Made by a program: the position numbers and the translations under genes
Notes under the pieces: generated by a model
What the model saw: only the letters and a program-made list of their open reading frames with translations
Told to the model about the DNA's origin: nothing
Databases searched by the model: none
Origin: Ruminococcus sp.
GTDB taxonomy: Bacteria > Bacillota > Clostridia > Oscillospirales > Acutalibacteraceae
Assembly (NCBI GenBank): GCA_017457955.1
Contig: JAFTGL010000001.1
Coordinates: 30,703-94,702, forward strand
Direction of reading: 5' to 3'
Length of the DNA stretch: 64,000 nt
In this document: positions 26,901-35,168 of the stretch, piece by piece
Layout: each line of letters begins with the position of its first letter
Numbering within the stretch: the first letter of the stretch is position 1

Positions 26901-28292
26901 TTGAGTGAAGTAACACAGAACAAAATGGGCGTCAAGCCGATGCTTCCGCTCTTGATGGGGATGTCGCTGCCCGCGATGTTCTCGATGATGATACAGGCGC
27001 TGTACAACGTGGTCGACAGCATTTTTGTCGCGCGGTTCCATCCCGACGCGCTGCAGGCGGTGTCGCTGGCATATCCGCTGCAGATGATCCTGATCTCGTT
27101 CGGCGTCGGTACGGCGGTGGGCGTCAACTCGCTGATAGCAAGGCGTCTGGGCGCGAAAAATTATCAGGAGGCGAACGCCGCCGCGACGACAGGCTTGGTA
27201 CTGGCGGTGATCAACTGGCTGGTATTCCTGGTGATCGGACTTGTTCTTGCGCGTCCGTTCATCGCGCTGTTCACCTCGGATGAAACGGTCATCGGCTACG
27301 GTCACCAGTATCTGACCGTGGTGCTGTGTATCTCCTTCGGTATGCAGATCTCCTGCATGGGTGAGAAGATCCTCCAGTCGACCGGCAACATGATCTTCCC
27401 GATGATCACCCAAATGCTCGGCGCTGTGATCAACATTATTTTCGACCCGCTGCTGATCTTCGGTATCGGCTTTTTCCCGCGCTTAGGCGTTCTCGGCGCG
27501 GCGATTGCGACGGTGCTCGGACAGATCTGCTCGATGATCTTTATACTGATCGTCCTCTTTGCCCGCAAGCATGAGGTGAAGATCTCCTTCAAAGGCTTCC
27601 GCATGCAAAAAATAGTTTTGAAAAACATCTACGCGGTCGGGTTTCCCGCGATCATCATGCAGAGTATCGGCTCGGTGATGGTCTCGGGTATCAACGCGAT
27701 CATTTCCATGGCGGATATCACCGCCGAGTATGCCGCGGCGTATATCAACGCTTTCGGTATCTACTTCAAGCTCCAGAGCTTCATCTTCATGCCCGTGTTC
27801 GGTCTGAATCAGGGCGTTTCGCCGATCATCGGCTACAACTACGGCGCCCGCAATAAGAAGCGCATGTACTCCGCGTTCCGTCTTGGAATTATCATCGCAG
27901 CGCTGATCATGGCGGCGGGAACACTGCTGTTTCATCTTGCTCCCTCATGGCTGTTGTCGCTCTTTGAGTCCGACGCTGCCGCCGATCTTGCGGCGAACGC
28001 GCTGTTGGGCGAAGTCGGCGTTCCTCTGCTTCGTATCATCAGCCTGTCCTTTATCTTCGCGGCGCTCGGTATCATGTTCTCCACGCTGTTCCAGGCGGTC
28101 GGCAAGGGACTGTACAGCATGGTGATGTCGGTATCCCGACAGCTGGTCGTGCTGCTGCCTGTCGCTTTCGCGCTGTCAAAGGTCAACATGATCGTGATGT
28201 GGTACGCGTTCCCCATCGCGGAGGTCGTGTGCTTAGGTATCGCTGTCGTATTCTTTATTCTGTTGCAGAAAAAAGAACTCAGCCGATTGTAA
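26901..28292 (+). CDS. MATE family efflux transporter
   Basis: A 463-residue, 12-helix cation-coupled efflux protein of the DinF/NorM-like group. The N-terminal half shows PAMFSMMIQALYNVVDSIFVAR, the central part has NIIFDPLLIFGIG, and the second half starts with NQGVSPIIGYNYGARN. Such proteins export drugs, lipid precursors or metabolites; the cargo is unknown. The start is TTG 26901, preceded by GAAGGAAGGG. It ends the VanZ operon. Confidence 0.92.
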   Translation: MSEVTQNKMGVKPMLPLLMGMSLPAMFSMMIQALYNVVDSIFVARFHPDALQAVSLAYPLQMILISFGVGTAVGVNSLIARRLGAKNYQEANAAATTGLVLAVINWLVFLVIGLVLARPFIALFTSDETVIGYGHQYLTVVLCISFGMQISCMGEKILQSTGNMIFPMITQMLGAVINIIFDPLLIFGIGFFPRLGVLGAAIATVLGQICSMIFILIVLFARKHEVKISFKGFRMQKIVLKNIYAVGFPAIIMQSIGSVMVSGINAIISMADITAEYAAAYINAFGIYFKLQSFIFMPVFGLNQGVSPIIGYNYGARNKKRMYSAFRLGIIIAALIMAAGTLLFHLAPSWLLSLFESDAAADLAANALLGEVGVPLLRIISLSFIFAALGIMFSTLFQAVGKGLYSMVMSVSRQLVVLLPVAFALSKVNMIVMWYAFPIAEVVCLGIAVVFFILLQKKELSRL

Positions 28293-28333
28293 TATTAAAA
28301 AGCATCATCTCATAGAATTTACGGGGTGATGTT

Positions 28334-28699
28334 ATGAGTGAGATACAACGCAGCGAGATCATCTACGAAGAGGGATGGCATGACGCCGCTCCTCCCGCTG
28401 AACCTGAGATTCCTCTTGATGAAGCGGAAAAGAAGCCCGAAGGCGAGCCCGAGATCAGGGAAACGTCAAAGCCCTTGCTGATCAGTATTCAGCTGGCGCT
28501 GTGCCTGTTGGCGGCGCTTGCGCTGTTTTTGCTCAAGGCGATGGACAGCGTCGGGTATCACGAGTTCATGGACTACTACCATGAGGAGCTGAATAAGCCC
28601 GTCGTGTCGCAGGGCGTATTTGAAGCGCTGGATATCAGCAAGCTGTTCACAGAGGATGTGACCGTACAGGCGACGCCCGATGAAGCTCAGGATCGCTAA
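28334..28699 (+). CDS. Single-pass membrane protein beside a SpoIVFB-like protease
   Basis: A 121-residue protein with an acidic, proline-rich N-terminal part (about 1-45), one hydrophobic helix (SIQLALCLLAALALFLL, near 51-68) and an outer tail of about 50 residues. No family recognised. The start codon follows GGGGTGAT. The next gene, a SpoIVFB-like protease, begins inside its last codons. In Bacillus, spoIVFA precedes spoIVFB and encodes a membrane inhibitor/anchor, so this gene may be a much reduced functional counterpart; that is inference from position only. Confidence 0.7.
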   Translation: MSEIQRSEIIYEEGWHDAAPPAEPEIPLDEAEKKPEGEPEIRETSKPLLISIQLALCLLAALALFLLKAMDSVGYHEFMDYYHEELNKPVVSQGVFEALDISKLFTEDVTVQATPDEAQDR

Positions 28700-29249
28700 G
28701 TTACAAATTTATTTAGGCTATGAGGTCGTGGCGGCGATGACCGCCGTTCTCCTGCTCGACCGCGAGAACCGTGTGATCTGCTGTTTTATAGCGGCGCTGC
28801 TGCATGAGCTGGGACATATCCTGATGATGCGGCTGTTCGGCGTGAGGGTACGAAGGCTCAGACTGCGGCTGTTCGACGTGCTGATCGAAGCGGATGAGCC
28901 CGCGGATTTTTTGTCCGATGTCTGGATCACCCTCGGCGGCGTGATGATGAATTTCCTCTGTGCCGCTTTCTTTTGTCCGTTCAGCCTGAAGCTCGGATTG
29001 CCGCACCTTTTGCTCGGCATATTCAATCTCTTGCCCGTGATGAGTCTGGACGGCGGACACCTGCTGACGATCTGCTTATCCCGACGGTTTTCTCCGCGCG
29101 TCTGCGATACGGCGCTGAAAATCACTACCTTTGTCTTTCTCCTGCCGCTGATGACGGCAGGCTTGTATATACTGTTTCAGAGCGGATATAACTACTCGCT
29201 TCTGCTGATATCCCTCTATCTGTTGGCATTGTTACTTTTGAAAAAATAG
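28680..29249 (+). CDS. Site-2 protease of the M50 family, SpoIVFB-like
   Basis: A 189-residue intramembrane metalloprotease. HELGH (near residue 42) gives two zinc ligands and the glutamate, and NLLPVMSLDGG (near 120) gives the Asp ligand. It has about six hydrophobic helices and no PDZ or CBS domain, so it is shorter than typical SpoIVFB (about 290). SpoIVFB frees pro-sigma-K in the mother cell. The overlap with the preceding single-pass gene favours a sporulation role, but a housekeeping M50 role is possible. Confidence 0.8.
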   Translation: MKLRIAKLQIYLGYEVVAAMTAVLLLDRENRVICCFIAALLHELGHILMMRLFGVRVRRLRLRLFDVLIEADEPADFLSDVWITLGGVMMNFLCAAFFCPFSLKLGLPHLLLGIFNLLPVMSLDGGHLLTICLSRRFSPRVCDTALKITTFVFLLPLMTAGLYILFQSGYNYSLLLISLYLLALLLLKK

Positions 29250-29258
29250 GAGAAGTCT

Positions 29259-31118
29259 ATGTATCCCGAGAAAATCGAAAAATTGCTCCTGAAGGTGCAG
29301 AAGCCGGGACGCTACGTCGGCGGCGAGATGGGAGCGGTGATCAAGGACAAGCAGGATGTGGACGTGCGGTTCGCGTTCTGTTTTCCCGATACCTATGAGA
29401 TCGGCATGTCGCACCTCGGCATCAAGATCCTGTACAGCCTTTTCAACGAGAAGCCGTACATCTGGTGCGAGCGTGTTTTTGCGCCGTGGCTGGATATGGA
29501 GGAGCAGATGCGTGCGCACGATATCCCGCTCTACGCCCTCGAGTCCGGCGACCCGATCTCCGACTTTGACTTCATCGGCTTCACCCTGCAATATGAGCTG
29601 AGCTACAGCAACATCCTCAACATGCTGAGCTTGGGCAATATCCCTGTTCTGTCAAAGGACAGGCATGACCTCAACCATATCGTCGTCGCGGGCGGTCCCT
29701 GCGCCTGCAACCCCGAGCCGATCACCGATTTCATCGATATCTTTTTCCTCGGCGACGGGGAAGAGGTCGACCTCGAGGTCATCGAGCTGTACCGTCAGTG
29801 CAAAAAGGACGGCAAAAGCCGTGAGGAATTCTTACAGCTTGCTTCTCAGATCAAGGGCGTCTACGTGCCCTCGCTCTACGACGTGAGCTACAATGACGAC
29901 GGCACCGTAGCAGCTGTCACGCCCAAGAACGGCGCTCCCGCGGTCATCGAAAAGCGCGTGATGATGAACATGGACGAGAGCTACTATCCCGATAATTTCG
30001 TCGTTCCGAATATCGAGATCGTTCACGACAGAGCGGTCGAAGAGATCTTCCGCGGCTGTATCCGCGGCTGCCGCTTTTGTCAGGCGGGCTTTTTGTACCG
30101 CCCTGTCAGAGAGAAGTCGGTCGAATGTATCAGCAAGCAGTGCCACGCCCTGTGTCAGAACACGGGCTATGACGAGGTGTCGCTGTCCTCGCTCAGCTCC
30201 AGCGATTACACGCAGGTCGTGCCCATGCTCCGCGAGCTGAACTCGTGGGCAAAGCCTGAGAACGTCAGCCTGTCCCTGCCGTCTCTGCGTGTGGACGGCT
30301 TTTCCGACGATATCCTCAACGAGATCAAAACCGTGCGCAAAAGCGGTCTGACCTTCGCTCCCGAAGCGGGCAGCCAGCGTCTGCGCAACGCGATCAATAA
30401 AAACGTCTTTGAGGATGAGCTGATGAACACCTGCCGCGTCGCGTTCGAGGGCGGCTACACCACCGTGAAGCTCTATTTCATGATCGGCTTGCCGACCGAG
30501 ACGATGGACGACGTTGCCGATATCCCGCTCCTCGGCAAAAAGGTGCTGGATACCTTCTACAGCACGCCCAACCGCCCGAAGGGCAAGTCCCCCCGCGTGA
30601 CGGTATCCGCGTCCTCCTTTGTGCCTAAGCCCTTTACCCCCTTCCAGTGGGAGCCGCAGGACACGATGGACGTCTTGCGTGAAAAGCAGCAGCACATCAA
30701 AAAGACGATGGCGGAGAATCATATCTCTCCGAGCAAGATGTCATATAACTATCATGACTCCGATACCTCGTATCTTGAGGCGGTGTTCGCCCGCGGCGAC
30801 CGCAGGCTCAATAAGGTCATGTATGAAGCCTACAAGCGCGGCATGCACTTTGACGGCTGGAGCGACTGCTTCTCCCTGCAGGCATGGTTCGACGTCTTTG
30901 AAGCCTGCGGTATCGATCCGTCCTTCTACGCGAACCGCCGCCGTTCGTTTGACGAGGTTCTCCCGTGGGATCACCTTGACTACGGCGTGTCCAAGGCGTT
31001 TTTGCGCCGCGAGTGCGAGCGCGCGTACCGCTCCGAGGCTTCTCCCAACTGCCGTGAAAAGTGTATGGGCTGCGGCGCGATGAAATACGGCGGAGGTGTG
31101 TGCTATGAAAAACGTTAG
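29259..31118 (+). CDS. Radical SAM protein, TIGR03960 family
   Basis: A 619-residue protein with a B12-binding-like N-terminal domain (ISDFDFIGFTLQYELSYSNILNML) and a radical SAM core holding the cluster motif CIRGCRFCQAG near residue 268. The C-terminal part ends in CREKCMGCGAMKYGGGVC, a likely extra metal site. The family almost always precedes a DUF2344/TIGR03936 gene, as here, and its reaction is unknown; links to ribosome or tRNA modification are suggested from genomic context in Clostridia (rng and rplU are often near, but are not in this window). Confidence 0.92.
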   Translation: MYPEKIEKLLLKVQKPGRYVGGEMGAVIKDKQDVDVRFAFCFPDTYEIGMSHLGIKILYSLFNEKPYIWCERVFAPWLDMEEQMRAHDIPLYALESGDPISDFDFIGFTLQYELSYSNILNMLSLGNIPVLSKDRHDLNHIVVAGGPCACNPEPITDFIDIFFLGDGEEVDLEVIELYRQCKKDGKSREEFLQLASQIKGVYVPSLYDVSYNDDGTVAAVTPKNGAPAVIEKRVMMNMDESYYPDNFVVPNIEIVHDRAVEEIFRGCIRGCRFCQAGFLYRPVREKSVECISKQCHALCQNTGYDEVSLSSLSSSDYTQVVPMLRELNSWAKPENVSLSLPSLRVDGFSDDILNEIKTVRKSGLTFAPEAGSQRLRNAINKNVFEDELMNTCRVAFEGGYTTVKLYFMIGLPTETMDDVADIPLLGKKVLDTFYSTPNRPKGKSPRVTVSASSFVPKPFTPFQWEPQDTMDVLREKQQHIKKTMAENHISPSKMSYNYHDSDTSYLEAVFARGDRRLNKVMYEAYKRGMHFDGWSDCFSLQAWFDVFEACGIDPSFYANRRRSFDEVLPWDHLDYGVSKAFLRRECERAYRSEASPNCREKCMGCGAMKYGGGVCYEKR

Positions 31119-31770
31119 AGTCTTTTACCGCAAGTTCGGACCTTGCAAGTATATCTCCCACCTTGATACCAACCGCGTGATGATCCGCGCCATCGGAAAA
31201 AGCCGGCTGAACATCTGGCGCACCGAGGGCTTCAACCAGCACGCCTATATCACCTTCGCGCTCCCGCTGTCCCTCGGCTTTGCCTCCGAGTGTGAGAGCA
31301 TGGATTTCCGTGTGCTGGACGATGACGAGGATCTCTCGGCGATCCCCGCACGGCTGAACGAATGTCTGCCCGAGGGCATTCGTGTGTTCCGCTGTGCCGA
31401 AGCGGTGTATAAGCCCGCCGCGATCGACTCCGCGAAATACGCTGTGACACTGGAGCCGATGAACGAAAGTGAAATTTCTAATATAGAATTATCAGAGAAA
31501 TGGGAAGCCTTCTTACAGCTCCCCGAGATCAACGTCGAGAAAAAGACGAAGAAGGGCATGAAAACCGTTGATTTAAAGCCCTATATCCTCGCGTATGAAG
31601 CGCGACAGGGGGAGAAGGTCTGCTTTGATCTGACCCTGCCCGCAGGCTCTACGCTGAACATCAACCCGAACCTGCTGATCCAGGCGTTTTCCGACTCCAT
31701 CGGTACGGAGCTGTATGCCGACATCACCCGCGTCGGTATCTACACCAAGGAGGGCGAGGACTTTGCGTAA
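31105..31770 (+). CDS. TIGR03936/DUF2344 radical-SAM-associated protein
   Basis: A 221-residue partner of the preceding radical SAM protein, with the family start VRVFYRKFGPCKYISHLDTNRVMIRA and the SRLNIWRTEGFNQH segment. ATG 31105 follows GGAGGTG at 31092-31098 and overlaps the upstream gene; the in-frame GTG 31096 lies in that site. The function is unknown. The HAD gene downstream starts within its last codons. Confidence 0.92.
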   Translation: MKNVRVFYRKFGPCKYISHLDTNRVMIRAIGKSRLNIWRTEGFNQHAYITFALPLSLGFASECESMDFRVLDDDEDLSAIPARLNECLPEGIRVFRCAEAVYKPAAIDSAKYAVTLEPMNESEISNIELSEKWEAFLQLPEINVEKKTKKGMKTVDLKPYILAYEARQGEKVCFDLTLPAGSTLNINPNLLIQAFSDSIGTELYADITRVGIYTKEGEDFA

Positions 31771-32455
31771 GCGTTTCGATATCGTTCTGCTCGACGCGGA
31801 CGAAACGGTCTATGACTTCAGGCTCGCCGAAAAGACCGCCGTCAGCCTTGCGCTCGCTGAATTCGGCGTTGATCCGACGGATGCGGTGACCGCGGAATAC
31901 AGCGCTATCAATCTGCGTTGCTGGAAGGCGCTCGAACTGGGCGAGCTGAGCCGCGAGAGTCTGAAACCCACCCGCTTCCGCATGTTGTTCGAAGCCATCG
32001 GCGCACCGCCGTGCGATTATTACGCGGTCAACATGACCTACGAGCATAACCTCGCTCAGCAGTCCTTTCTTCTCGACGGCGCGCCGGAATTTGTGCAGAA
32101 GCTCCATGAGCACTGCAAAATCTACCTCGCTACCAACGGTCTGACCATTCCCCAGACAGGGCGGTTCAGCCGCAGCGCGATCAAGCCCTATGTCGACGGT
32201 ATCTACATCTCCGAGCAGATCGGTCACAGTAAGCCCGACGCGGCGTATTTCGACTATATCTTCCGTGATCTGGACATCACGGACAAGAGCCGCGTCATCA
32301 TCCTCGGCGACAGCCTGACCTCCGACATGCAGGGCGGCCGCAACGCAGGGATCACGACCTGCCATTTTCTGAACGGAGAGTGTCCCTCAAACAGCGATCT
32401 CTGCGATTATGAGATACAGGATTACGACGGGTTTTTCGACATTCTATTTCAATGA
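31763..32455 (+). CDS. HAD hydrolase, YjjG-like nucleotidase
   Basis: A 230-residue HAD-IA phosphatase. Motif I is LLDADETVYDF (DxDxT type with Asp-Ala-Asp), motif II is ATNGLTIPQTGR, motif III is the lysine in GHSKPDAAYF, and motif IV is ILGDSLTSDMQGG. YjjG enzymes clear non-canonical pyrimidine nucleotides such as 5-halo-dUMP. The likely start is TTG 31763, with GGAGGGCGAGG upstream; it overlaps the end of the DUF2344 gene by 8 bases. A longer frame from 31715 would add a basic tail with no site. Confidence 0.88.
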   Translation: MRKRFDIVLLDADETVYDFRLAEKTAVSLALAEFGVDPTDAVTAEYSAINLRCWKALELGELSRESLKPTRFRMLFEAIGAPPCDYYAVNMTYEHNLAQQSFLLDGAPEFVQKLHEHCKIYLATNGLTIPQTGRFSRSAIKPYVDGIYISEQIGHSKPDAAYFDYIFRDLDITDKSRVIILGDSLTSDMQGGRNAGITTCHFLNGECPSNSDLCDYEIQDYDGFFDILFQ

Positions 32456-32456
32456 T

Positions 32457-32495
32457 AAAACGCCTGCTGTGAAAGAAATCACAGCAGGCGTTTCT
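32457..32495. terminator. Bidirectional terminator
   Basis: A perfect 15-bp stem around GCCTGCTGTGA with a 6-base loop, flanked by AAA on one side and TTT on the other, between a plus-strand HAD gene and a minus-strand phage-like gene. Confidence 0.9.
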
Positions 32496-32518
32496 GCGTT
32501 ATTCGTTTGTCAGACAAG

Positions 32519-32818
32519 CTACTGACGGATCTCGAGCTTTTCCACCGCGTTCATGACCCTCTCGGCTGTTCCGTCGCCGCCGCAGTCGCGGTACGGTATC
32601 CAAAGATAGTCATGCAGGGTTTCATATTCGTCTTTGGTGATCCATCCGCGGTTGATGTAGGTCATACCGAGGTGTACGATCCGATCACACGCCAGTCCGA
32701 GGAGCAGTTTTGTTTCCGTACTCTTTTTGTCCATCCGTTTCATGATGAACGCCCAAAACCCCGATGAAGCGATCACAGCCGTGACAATGGCTGCGGATAT
32801 CTGCCATACTTCAAGCAT
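32519..32818 (-). CDS. Phage-derived holin-associated small protein (orphan)
   Basis: A 99-residue protein with one N-terminal hydrophobic helix (VWQISAAIVTAVIASSGFWAFI), a basic stretch KRMDKKS, and a soluble part CDRIVHLGMTYINRGWITKDEYETLHDYLWIPYRDCGGDGTAERVM. This pattern is frequent in small membrane proteins of Firmicute phages, next to holin and endolysin genes. AAAGGAT precedes ATG 32818. No other phage gene is visible nearby, so it is an orphan, either a prophage relic or a domesticated protein. Confidence 0.7.
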   Translation of the reverse strand: MLEVWQISAAIVTAVIASSGFWAFIMKRMDKKSTETKLLLGLACDRIVHLGMTYINRGWITKDEYETLHDYLWIPYRDCGGDGTAERVMNAVEKLEIRQ

Positions 32819-33118
32819 TTGCGTCCTATCCTTTCTATATGAATGAATACCCCTCTATCTATGGCGCGATAATCGAAAAAATTGCATAAAACTATGCAAC
32901 TGTATAAATATGTATTTTATTTCGGGAATACAAGAAGTGAAACCGATCACAAGTGATTCTATGCTTTGTAACAGAAAACGCGAGGAAATACTCCCTCGCG
33001 TTGATCCGTTTTCTTATTTTATATCGGCGTCAGGACTTTTTGATTGATGGCAAATCCCGACGGGGAGACCATGTCAGCCGTTTTGGATGAGCGGTGTCGA
33101 TGACGCTGGCTTCTGCTT
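32819..33118. other. Non-coding gap before the partner-switch operon end
   Basis: This 300-base gap holds a stem AACGCGAGG/CCCTCGCGTT at 32978-33003. On the minus strand it is followed by TTTTC, so it probably terminates the operon ending at 33119. A short palindrome, TTGCATAAAACTATGCAA, lies near 32881-32898. Between 33017 and 33118 I see no gene, although a stop-free minus-strand frame of about 33 codons runs there. Confidence 0.5.
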
Positions 33119-33544
33119 TCAAGTTGATAATTGAAAACACTTTTTGATTGTAAGAATATTTCTGCCGTCCTTATATTCGTATGAGACGTTATCCATCAGC
33201 TTCTTGGTCATGAAAATGCCCAAGCCTCCGATCGGGCGATCCTGAGCATTAAGCGTAACATCAGGGTCGGGTTTCTTGAGCGGATCATACGGGATCCCGC
33301 TGTCGATCAAGGTGATCTCCGCGAATTCAGAGCTGATACTCACGCGGATCACCGCTTTGCCTGTGCTGTCAGGATAAGCATACTGCGCGATGTTGACGAA
33401 CAGCTCTTCGAGCGCGACGTCGATCTGCATCTGCGCCTTTATAGGGCAGTCGTGCTCTTCGAGCAGATCATCAACAAAGGCGAGGACGTCATGCAGTTGA
33501 TCGACGTCGGCACAAACCGTCAGTTCATGGGTTTTAGGCTCCAT
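33119..33544 (-). CDS. RsbW/SpoIIAB-like anti-sigma serine kinase
   Basis: A 141-residue GHKL ATPase of the HATPase_c_2 type. The N box is EELFVNIAQYAY, the G1 box is IDSGIPYDPL and the G2 box is IGGLGIFMTKK. Such kinases phosphorylate a STAS antagonist and, when free, bind a sigma factor or another target. The gene is the last of the STAS/NRPS/phosphatase operon and overlaps the phosphatase gene by 11 bases, which shows tight coupling. No sigma factor gene is adjacent, so its target is open. Confidence 0.88.
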   Translation of the reverse strand: MEPKTHELTVCADVDQLHDVLAFVDDLLEEHDCPIKAQMQIDVALEELFVNIAQYAYPDSTGKAVIRVSISSEFAEITLIDSGIPYDPLKKPDPDVTLNAQDRPIGGLGIFMTKKLMDNVSYEYKDGRNILTIKKCFQLST

Positions 33545-35015
33545 CCTGTTTGCCTCCTCTGTATTCCAGACAAAGCATCGTCAGATCATCGAACTGCTCC
33601 GCTTCCCTGACAAAGCCGTCTACGGCAGATCGCACCTGCTTTAGGATATCCTGAGGCGCCGCTGAAGTGTCTTTGTTGAGCGCTTCCAGCATGCGTTCGG
33701 TGCCGAACAGCTCCTGACTTGCGTCGGTCGCCTCGGGAACGCCGTCGGTGTACAGGAACAGCTTGGAGCCCGGTTCCATCTGCAGCTCATATTCCTTGTA
33801 TCTGAGTCCGTCCATGCCGCCGATGACGAAGCCGTGTTTATCCTTGATCAGCTCAAACTGACCGTTCGCGCTGCGCATCACGGGATATTCGTGACCTGCG
33901 TTAGCGGCGGTGAGCTTTCCTGAGGACAATTCAAGGATACCCAGCCATACCGTGACGAACATTTCCTCACGGTTATTGGAGCAGATCGCGGCGTTTGCGT
34001 CCGTCAGTATCTGCGCGGGGGACTTTCCGAGCATGGCGTTATTGGCGAGGATGATTTTTGCGGCCATCATAAACAGCGCGGCGGGAATGCCCTTGCCGGA
34101 TACATCCGCCATTACCATACACAGATGATCGTCGTCAACGAGGAAGAAGTCGTAGAAGTCGCCGCCGACCTCCTTCGCGGGGTCCATAGAAGCATAGATA
34201 TCGAACTCCGGACGGTCGGGAAAAGCGGGATAGATATTCGGCAGCATATCCGCCTGTATCCGCGTGGCAACACGCAGATCAGACTCGGTAGCCTCCACTT
34301 TTGCGCGGGTCTCTAAAAGGGTATGGGTGCTGACGTTGGTAGTCAGGTACACCAGAGATACGGAAACCGCTAAGCTGAGGGCAAGATAGTTGCTGTCTGC
34401 TCCCAAAAGGATGATTTCCAGTACATAGACGGCGGGCGCCAATACACCGAATACGATCATGTTGTAAGATACGCGAGTTGCCGCAGAGTTTTTTCGCCGA
34501 CCTCTGACAGCATATTCCACAGCGCTGATCAGCGCTGTCAGAAGGTATAACCCCATCAGCGGAGTAAACAGCGCGTCGAAAAGAATTTCCTCGTGCAGCC
34601 CCCCTGTTTCGTCCACTCTTACAACCCAATGGGTCAAAGGCGTGGTAACGCAAAGCAGGAAGAAGATCCCTAACGGAACGATATAGAACAGCACGTTCAT
34701 CCATATAGCTTTCGGCAGACGGTCAAACCGGTTCAAAATGTAGCGGTTTAATAAAGCGGTAAATGAAACAAACGAAATCATATAGCCGCAGACGCCAAGA
34801 TAAGTAAGCGCCGATAGCTGAGGACGATTTTCACAGAAGGTCCAGAGGATCTCAAAGCTGCACATAATGACTCCAAACAGCAGCATGAGCGAGAGACGGT
34901 CTTTGAGCTTTTGCTTATACAGCACAAGATTGTTAAAGAGAAGGATGCCGAGCAAGATCATCGCTACAAAGAGCAATTCCCGATATAATCCGTTGATGAT
35001 CGCTTGATCTGTCAT
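33534..35015 (-). CDS. Membrane SpoIIE/RsbU-type PP2C phosphatase
   Basis: A 493-residue protein. Residues about 10-225 form six to seven hydrophobic helices, like a 7TM sensor. The rest is a PP2C-like phosphatase with DPAKEVGGDFYDFF, MADVSGKGIPAALFM and FDDLTMLCLEY, whose aspartates bind the two metals. It should dephosphorylate the STAS protein at the end of a signal path that begins in its membrane domain. AGGAAGGAAA precedes ATG 35015. It overlaps the kinase gene downstream, and a STAS fragment lies just upstream. Confidence 0.9.
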   Translation of the reverse strand: MTDQAIINGLYRELLFVAMILLGILLFNNLVLYKQKLKDRLSLMLLFGVIMCSFEILWTFCENRPQLSALTYLGVCGYMISFVSFTALLNRYILNRFDRLPKAIWMNVLFYIVPLGIFFLLCVTTPLTHWVVRVDETGGLHEEILFDALFTPLMGLYLLTALISAVEYAVRGRRKNSAATRVSYNMIVFGVLAPAVYVLEIILLGADSNYLALSLAVSVSLVYLTTNVSTHTLLETRAKVEATESDLRVATRIQADMLPNIYPAFPDRPEFDIYASMDPAKEVGGDFYDFFLVDDDHLCMVMADVSGKGIPAALFMMAAKIILANNAMLGKSPAQILTDANAAICSNNREEMFVTVWLGILELSSGKLTAANAGHEYPVMRSANGQFELIKDKHGFVIGGMDGLRYKEYELQMEPGSKLFLYTDGVPEATDASQELFGTERMLEALNKDTSAAPQDILKQVRSAVDGFVREAEQFDDLTMLCLEYRGGKQDGA

Positions 35016-35044
35016 ATTATTTCCTTCCTGCAGCTGCTGCCGGA

Positions 35045-35131
35045 TTACAGCAGCTGCGTGTTATTCGATGGTTGAATATCCGAGAAGCCGGTGACCGCAA
35101 AGATCTGCTTGACCGTATGGAGCCAAATCAT
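35045..35131 (-). pseudogene. Remnant of a second STAS antagonist gene
   Basis: On the minus strand between the NRPS-like gene and the phosphatase gene, a 28-codon frame reads TVKQIFAVTGFSDI in its middle. It aligns with TVMEIFEVTGFSDI at the end of the intact STAS protein at 38161-38469. Only this C-terminal helix and strand remain; the rest of the domain, including the phosphorylated serine, is gone. It is best read as the tail of a duplicated STAS gene that was truncated. It could still be translated, because ATG 35131 opens the frame, but no ribosome-binding site is seen. Confidence 0.7.
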
Positions 35132-35168
35132 TTCTTTGATGTTTATCGATGATCGGTTCCGTCACTCA

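Noticed and set aside
33017-33118. Short minus-strand frame after the RsbW-like gene
   Set aside because: It has no start or ribosome-binding site, and its product has no recognisable relation to the operon.
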